Position numbers and translations under genes: made by a program. The notes under the pieces were generated by a model. It ran no database searches, was not told the DNA's origin, and worked only from the letters and a program-made list of their open reading frames with translations. A stretch of 11,832 bases of DNA from an uncultured Alphaproteobacteria bacterium (lineage in GTDB: Bacteria; Pseudomonadota; Alphaproteobacteria; Caulobacterales; Hyphomonadaceae). How positions within the stretch are numbered: the first letter of the stretch is position 1; every line of letters starts with the position of its first letter. The stretch covers positions 1-11,832 of the forward strand of contig CAIKXW010000101.1 in NCBI GenBank assembly GCA_903831485.1, in the 5' to 3' direction. Below, in pieces: positions 6,146 through 11,832 of this stretch.

Positions 6146-6742
6146 TCAGGCGGGCGGCGGCGTGGTTTCTGCGAGGCTCCGGCGCGCCAGCATTGTGGTG
6201 AGCCAAGCGCGGAGCGCCGGCGCATCCGCGTCCCAGGCGAGGTCCGCGTGGCGGAAGTCGACATAGGCCAGCGCGCAGGCCAGCGCGAGGTCACCCAGAT
6301 CCGGGTGCGGACGATCGGGGATGTTGTCGTTGAAATGCGAGACCGCGCGGCGGATGGAGTTGGTCCAGCGAACCGTCCACTCCGGGGACCGCTGGGGCTC
6401 CGGGCGGAGGCGCTCCATCGTGCGTGAGAAGGCAGCGTCGGAGATGCCGTCGGCCAGCGCCTCGCGTGTGCGGCAGGCGATGCGGGCGGTAGTCTCAGTG
6501 GGGATGAGCCGGGGGTCGCCGGAAAGGGTGTCGAGGTATTCGCAGATCACGCGGCTGTCGACGATGCAGCGGCCGTCGGCGAGGACGAGCGCAGGCACCT
6601 TGCCGAGCGGATTGGCTGCGTGAAGTTCCGGTGGGTTCGAGAGCGGCGAGGCGGCGACCAGCGTGAGTGCGAGTCCCTTCTCGATCGCGACCACCCTGCA
6701 TTTGCGGGCGTAGGGCGAGGTGGGAGAGTGGAAGAGGTGCAT
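6146..6742 (-). CDS. Glutathione S-transferase, YibF-like
   Basis: This 198-residue protein has both glutathione transferase domains. The N-terminal thioredoxin-like domain starts MHLFHSPTSPYARKCR, with Ser7 or its neighbours in the catalytic position, NPLGKVPAL (cis-Pro loop, about 44-52) and DSRVICEYLD (about 62-71), which binds the gamma-glutamyl part of glutathione. The all-helical C-terminal domain contains DLGDLALACALAYVDFR, the usual N-capping region. The pattern is closest to the YibF group of E. coli, whose physiological substrate is unclear. I chose ATG 6742: AGGAAA at 6747-6752 is four bases upstream and the family begins here; the in-frame ATG at 6766 adds eight residues with no counterpart. 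It lies 74 bases after the ATPase gene on the same strand; no functional link to it is evident. Confidence 0.9.
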   Translation of the reverse strand: MHLFHSPTSPYARKCRVVAIEKGLALTLVAASPLSNPPELHAANPLGKVPALVLADGRCIVDSRVICEYLDTLSGDPRLIPTETTARIACRTREALADGISDAAFSRTMERLRPEPQRSPEWTVRWTNSIRRAVSHFNDNIPDRPHPDLGDLALACALAYVDFRHADLAWDADAPALRAWLTTMLARRSLAETTPPPA

Positions 6743-6816
6743 GACGTTTCCTGGCGGGTTGCGCACATATCGCTAGCCGTGGTTGGGCTGCGGGGAAAGC
6801 GCTGACTGCGCGGACG

Positions 6817-7602
6817 TCAACTCTCCCAGAGTTTCATGTCCACGAAGCCATGCGGATCGTGCATGAAGTCGCGCATCAGCCTGTAGTGGTCTGTCTCTTC
6901 GAGCGTGGTCGGTTCAAGGCCGCCCGGCGTCATGCGGAGCAGCGTGGCTCCCGGATAAGCCATGAGCATGGGAGAATGGGTGGCCATGATGACCTGTGCT
7001 TTCTTCGATTCATCCATGGCGCGTAGGAGTTTGAGGAACTCCACCTGACGTGATGGCGACAACGCGGATTCAGGTTCGTCGAAGATGAAGATACCTTGAT
7101 GCTGACAACGTTCCTGGAAGAACCGGAGGAAACCTTCGCCGTGCGAGTGGGAGAGGAAGTCTGGCGGCGGACCAACAGGCGCGCCAGCTTCGAATGCCTC
7201 GCGTTGCGCGTCGTCAAGATAGCGAGCGACCGCGAAGAATGTCTCCGCCCGAAAAAACCAGCCGCGCGTGACTTTCGGTAGCCAAGCCGCCCGCAGGGCT
7301 TCAGAGAGCTTTCCGCCCATGACTTCAAGCGCTCGTGAATGGTCGACCGGCATGTAGCCCTTGCCGCCACCCGCCTCGTCAAATCCGGCCACCGCGGCGA
7401 TGCCTTCGAGGATAGTAGATTTGCCCGCCCCGTTCTCGCCAACGATGATGGTGATCGGCCTGTCAAACTCGAGGCTGAAGTCACCGCGGAAGATCGGCAG
7501 GCAGAATGGATAAACGTCTTTCGATTGTACCTTCTCCGGCTCCAGCCAGATGCGTTTCAGGAAGGGGGCGCGAAGCGTTGTTTCTCGACCTTTTCTCGCC
7601 AT
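6817..7602 (-). CDS. AAA family ATPase, COG3910 type
   Basis: The 261-residue stand-alone ABC/SMC-type ATPase has all core motifs: Walker A GENGAGKST (55-63), a signature-like SHSHGEGF (151-158), Walker B IFIFDEPESALSP (171-183) and the switch histidine ATHSP (His209). The surrounding sequence (YPFCLPIF before the P-loop, GWFFRAETFF at 114-123, YPGATLLR and EETDHYRLMRDF at the end) fits COG3910, predicted ATPases of unknown role. No nuclease, transporter permease or other partner is adjacent, so it does not look like a defence module or an ABC importer. ATG 7602 is set by a strong GGAGGG (7609-7614) six bases upstream. The gene seems less GC-rich than its neighbours by eye, a possible hint of transfer. 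It is divergent from prfC with an 85-base shared promoter region. Confidence 0.87.
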   Translation of the reverse strand: MARKGRETTLRAPFLKRIWLEPEKVQSKDVYPFCLPIFRGDFSLEFDRPITIIVGENGAGKSTILEGIAAVAGFDEAGGGKGYMPVDHSRALEVMGGKLSEALRAAWLPKVTRGWFFRAETFFAVARYLDDAQREAFEAGAPVGPPPDFLSHSHGEGFLRFFQERCQHQGIFIFDEPESALSPSRQVEFLKLLRAMDESKKAQVIMATHSPMLMAYPGATLLRMTPGGLEPTTLEETDHYRLMRDFMHDPHGFVDMKLWES

Positions 7603-7608
7603 GATGAT

Positions 7609-7614
7609 CCCTCC
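7609..7614 (-). promoter_or_regulatory. Strong ribosome binding site of the ATPase gene
   Basis: GGAGGG lies six bases before ATG 7602. It excludes the longer in-frame start near 7689, which would overlap the prfC start and add 29 residues without family resemblance. Confidence 0.7.
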
Positions 7615-7687
7615 AATGACCGCACCGTAAACCGCGCGGCCGGCCGGGTGTAGACCTTTCCCACGCTCCCCTGTATGCCCCCGCCCC

Positions 7688-9282
<1,595 letters not shown>

Positions 9283-9286
<4 letters not shown>

Positions 9287-10482
9287 GACCCGTACCTCCG
9301 CCATGCCCACCACGACGCGGCGATTGCAGCGAGGATGAATGCGACGCCGGCGATGCTCATGAAGCCGTGGAGGTTGCTTGAGATGAGGCCGCCGCCGATG
9401 GCTGTTCCAGAGGCCTGGCCGAGATAGAGCACCGAGGTGTTGAGCGCGACGGACGCAGACGCAAGCGCCGGGGCGACCGAGATCAGGCGGGCCTGCTGCA
9501 TCGAGATGCCGGCGCCGAAGCCGAGGCCCCATATGAAAACGCTGGCGAGGGCGAAGGTCAGCATGCCCGAGAAGATGGACCAGCCGATGAGTCCTGCAGC
9601 CATTGCGGACAGGCAGATCAGGTGCATGCGGGCGGCGCCAACAGACGATACCAGCCGGGCGGCGAGGATCGATCCTATCAGTCCCGCGGCGCCGGAGAGG
9701 CCGAGGGCGAGCGCCACGCCGGACGAGTCCGCCAAGCTGACGCGGCGGAGTTCTGCGGCGAGGTAGGGGTAGAGGATGAACTGGCCGGTGATCTGAAGCG
9801 AGGTAGCGGCGAGCAGGATGAGGATGGCGGGGCGCGTGAGGACGTCGCCCCACGACCGGAGGGACATACGGCTCGGATAGAGTTTCGCAGGCATGAGCAG
9901 TTGCACGCCGATGGCCGACAGGAGCGCGGCGATGGCGATGCCCGCATAGATGCTGCGCCAGTTGAGGGCCTCGCCGAGGATGCTCATGAAGGGGATCACG
10001 ACGGCGGTGGCGACGGCCCAGCCCATGAAGACGAAGGCGACTGCGCCAGCGCGGCGGGCTTCCGGTACCATCAGCGTTACTGCGCCGGCGGCCTGTGGCG
10101 TGAAGATCGCGGCGCCGCTGATCATGGCGAGGCGGATGACCATCAGCGTTGCGTAGTCGGGCGCGAAGACAGAGGCGGCGTGGCCTGCTGCGTAGAGAAG
10201 GAGCGAGGCGGCAAGGAGTGTGCGCCGGTCGATGCGGTTCGTGAAGAAGCCGAAGGCGGGCGCGCCGATGCAGAGGATTACCGCGCCCCACCCGATCAGT
10301 GCGCCGATGGCGACGGGCGTGACGCGAAGGTCTGCCGTCATGGCGTTGATCATGGCCGCGGGGGCGAGGACGCCAGAGCCGATGACGATGTTGCCGAGGA
10401 AGAGGAAGATCAGCGCGACACGGATGTTGACCGGCTTTGCGAGACGCTCGGCGTCCGGGGTCGCAACTGGCAGCGCCGACAT
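9283..10482 (-). CDS. MFS transporter, DHA1-like
   Basis: The roughly 399-residue membrane protein has about twelve hydrophobic helices and the organisation of the major facilitator superfamily. A motif-A-like loop GFFTNRIDRRTLLAAS follows helix 2. Gly/Ala-rich helices such as TPQAAGAVTLMVPEARRAGAVAF and the central polar loop MPAKLYPSRMSLRSWGDVL divide the two halves. The overall look is of AraJ/YdhP-type drug or sugar efflux carriers; the substrate cannot be inferred. I prefer ATG 10482, which has a purine-rich GGGAAAG eight bases upstream; an ATG at 10506 would add eight polar residues and has no ribosome binding site. It lies 100 bases after the DUF6768 gene on the same strand, so it may have its own promoter. 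Its TAG stop overlaps that of prfC. Confidence 0.9.
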
Positions 10483-10582
10483 GGCTTGTTCTTTCCCGGC
10501 AGCCATGACGGCGTTCTGGTGCTGGGCCCAGACTTAGGGTGGTCCGTAGCGCATGGCTAGCCTTCGGGTCCGCGACGAATTC

Positions 10583-10954
10583 CTACCGGTCGGCCTTGCG
10601 CGCAATCTGGAGCTCGAGGCGCTTGATCTCGCGCAGGACGCGGTTGGCCTGCATCGTCGGCCACAGGGTGCAGATTTTCAGCACGGTTGCGCCGATCATC
10701 AGGACCGCTGCCGAGAGCCCCCAGCGCAGCGCCATGATGGTGTCGTTTTCCTGAAAGAACTGCCATGCGCACCATGCGCCGCCGAGAAACATCACGGCTT
10801 GCACGATCATCAGAAGCAGGTTGATCCAGCCCAGTGATCCGGTAAGCAGTCCGCCGACCTGACTGAAGTATCCCGGCTCCTGATCCAGCCTGGCGCGGAA
10901 GGGGCGATCTTCCTCGCTGAGGGTGGTTTCGATCATCTTGTCGAGGTCACTCAT
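10583..10954 (-). CDS. DUF6768 family two-helix membrane protein
   Basis: The 123-residue protein fits DUF6768, a family seen beside ECF-like sigma factors in Caulobacterales. Layout: an acidic N-terminal stretch MSDLDKMIETTLSEEDR, EPGYFSQVGGLLTG at 26-39, a membrane helix at about 42-64 (GWINLLLMIVQAVMFLGGAW), a short loop, a second helix at about 75-97, then an amphipathic helix QANRVLREIKRLELQIARK. Its ATG overlaps the 3' end of the sigma gene by eight bases (ATGAGTGA), a classic coupled arrangement. By position and topology it could sequester the sigma factor at the membrane, like an anti-sigma factor; this is inference. The reading frame is intact although the upstream sigma gene is interrupted. 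Confidence 0.85.
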   Translation of the reverse strand: MSDLDKMIETTLSEEDRPFRARLDQEPGYFSQVGGLLTGSLGWINLLLMIVQAVMFLGGAWCAWQFFQENDTIMALRWGLSAAVLMIGATVLKICTLWPTMQANRVLREIKRLELQIARKADR

Positions 10955-11516
10955 GTTCGGTCTCCTTCAATTTCAGCGCGAGGCGAAGTTTTTCGCGCGC
11001 GTGCATCAGCCGGGTCTTCACCGTGCCGACGAGTGCGATCAGCGCGACGGCGATTTCCGCGACGCTGAGATCTTCCAGATAGAAGAGCCCGATCGCTGCG
11101 CGCTGGTCCGGCGGCAGGCCGGCGATGGCGCGGGCGAGGCGGGCCTGGTCTGATGCGCGCTCGCCGCCATCGGGCGTGGCGGTCTCTGACGGTTCGGCGG
11201 TGTAGGCGGCGCCGAGGTGGCGTTGGCGCTGTTGGCCACGGACCCAGCGGGCGCAGCGGCGCGAGACAATGCGAAAGGCCCATGCGGCAAAGGCCGTCGC
11301 GTCGTCGAGACGCGGGATGCCGCGCACGATTTCCAGCCATGCCTCCTGCACGACGTCTCACGCCGCCTCCGCATCGCCCGTGAGCCTGCGCGCATGGCCG
11401 AGGAGGCGCGGCTGGATCCGTTCGGCAAGTTTTCCGAGAGCGATCGTGCTGCCCGCCCGCGCGCTGGAGGCAAGATACTCGTCGAACAGCCTGTCCCTTG
11501 GGTCATGCCCGGCCAT
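10947..11516 (-). pseudogene. ECF-like sigma-70 factor gene interrupted by in-frame TGA
   Basis: One frame, with no frameshift, encodes a group-4 sigma factor of about 188 residues, but codon 53 is TGA (11358-11360). Before it: MAGHDPRDRLFDEYLASSAR and the region-2 start LGHARRLTGDAEAA. Immediately after it: DVVQEAWLEIVRG (region 2.2), AFAAWAFRIVSRRCARWVRG (region 2.3-2.4) and region 4 with GLPPDQRAAIGLFYLEDLSVAEIA and GTVKTRLMHAREKL. Relatives I recall read ARD at the stop, so a single CGA-to-TGA change is likely. The start at ATG 11516 has AGAGGG five bases upstream; an in-frame ATG at 11555 has none. Restart at GTG 11351 would give 134 residues lacking region 2.1, so core binding would suffer. 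The stop may be a real mutation or a sequencing error. The 3' end overlaps the DUF6768 gene. Confidence 0.85.
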
Positions 11517-11521
11517 CTGCG

Positions 11522-11527
11522 CCCTCT
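11522..11527 (-). promoter_or_regulatory. Ribosome binding site of the sigma factor gene
   Basis: AGAGGG lies five bases before ATG 11516 and supports this start over the ATG at 11555. No convincing promoter was found in the 40-base gap 11556-11595. Confidence 0.5.
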
Positions 11528-11595
11528 TCAGAACCAAGGTGCCCGGATCAGGCATTCCGGTTCAATCGGAAGCGAACAAAATGTGGGGCAGCGCG

Positions 11596-11832
11596 CTAGG
11601 GTAGCGTCAGCGAGGGCGGGGGACTGACGCGGCCGTCCGGGCGGGCCTTGGCGAGCATGCGCTGAAAGGCGGGGCGGCCTTCAACCTTTGTCTGCCACGC
11701 TGCGATGTTTGGGTACTTCGCCGGGTCGGCCACGTTCATGCGGATGGCGTAGCTGATGGGGAAGACCATCATGATGTCGGCGGCGGTAAACTCGCTGCCG
11801 CCGAAATACGGGTGCTTCGCGAGATGATCTTC
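11596..11832 (-). CDS. Glutathione S-transferase, C-terminal part
   Basis: The frame is open at the right edge and ends at TAG (11596-11598), giving the last 78 residues. HPYFGGSEFTAADIMMVFPI is the N-capping box and core helix of the all-helical C-terminal domain of glutathione transferases; YPNIAAWQTKVEGRPAFQRML is the typical following helix pair. The tail is Pro-rich. The thioredoxin-like domain with the catalytic residue lies outside the window, so subclass and substrate stay open. It differs in sequence from the complete transferase at 6146-6742 and is not a recent copy. It precedes the sigma gene on the same strand, 79 bases from its ATG. Confidence 0.88.
   Translation of the reverse strand, partial: EDHLAKHPYFGGSEFTAADIMMVFPISYAIRMNVADPAKYPNIAAWQTKVEGRPAFQRMLAKARPDGRVSPPPSLTLP

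Noticed and set aside
6146..7602. ATPase plus glutathione transferase as a defence or transport module
   Set aside because: The transferase is of an ordinary type, the spacing is 74 bases, and there is no nuclease, permease or phage-related neighbour.
9622..10560. Plus-strand open frame of 312 codons opposite the MFS gene
   Set aside because: Gly/Asp/Arg-rich shadow with no motif; the opposite strand has a twelve-helix transporter.
10947..11351. A complete 134-residue sigma factor starting at GTG 11351
   Set aside because: The GTG is simply a Val codon of the region-2 DVVQEAW segment; the preceding part of the sigma factor continues in the same frame beyond the TGA.

Overview
The window looks like an ordinary chromosomal stretch of a GC-rich alphaproteobacterium. 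Alphaproteobacterial families of unknown function (DUF1491, DUF4169, DUF6768) and a sigma factor of the type that accompanies DUF6768 point to Caulobacterales, perhaps Hyphomonadaceae. That placement is inference from remembered family distribution, not from a search. No tRNA, rRNA, CRISPR array, insertion sequence or phage gene is visible.

Left part (1-4130). A truncated membrane protein runs off the left edge, preceded by a possible 34-residue membrane peptide. Two plus-strand genes follow: a divergent Tag-like DNA glycosylase and a GFA-family zinc protein. A minus-strand group comprises a GTG-started 50-residue membrane protein, an exported protein of unknown function and a DUF4169 protein. 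The plus-strand DUF1491 gene and a four-cysteine exported protein, the latter with a recognisable promoter, complete this part.

Middle (4127-7602, minus strand). In transcription order these are a stand-alone COG3910-type ATPase, a YibF-like glutathione S-transferase, an LpoB-family lipoprotein and a COG3014-like repeat lipoprotein. The two lipoprotein genes are separated by nine bases and are probably co-translated cell-envelope partners. The second lipoprotein carries a striking Asp/His-rich tract.

Right part (7688-11832). prfC (release factor 3) is divergent from the ATPase and has no Shine-Dalgarno sequence. It converges on an MFS exporter. Upstream of the exporter, on the minus strand, lie a DUF6768 two-helix membrane protein and an ECF-like sigma factor whose reading frame is interrupted by one in-frame TGA. 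The 3' end of a second glutathione S-transferase gene reaches the right edge.

Two convergent gene pairs share their stop codons (TTAG and CTAG). The clearest anomaly is the broken sigma gene next to an intact partner. I found no convincing new multi-gene system.
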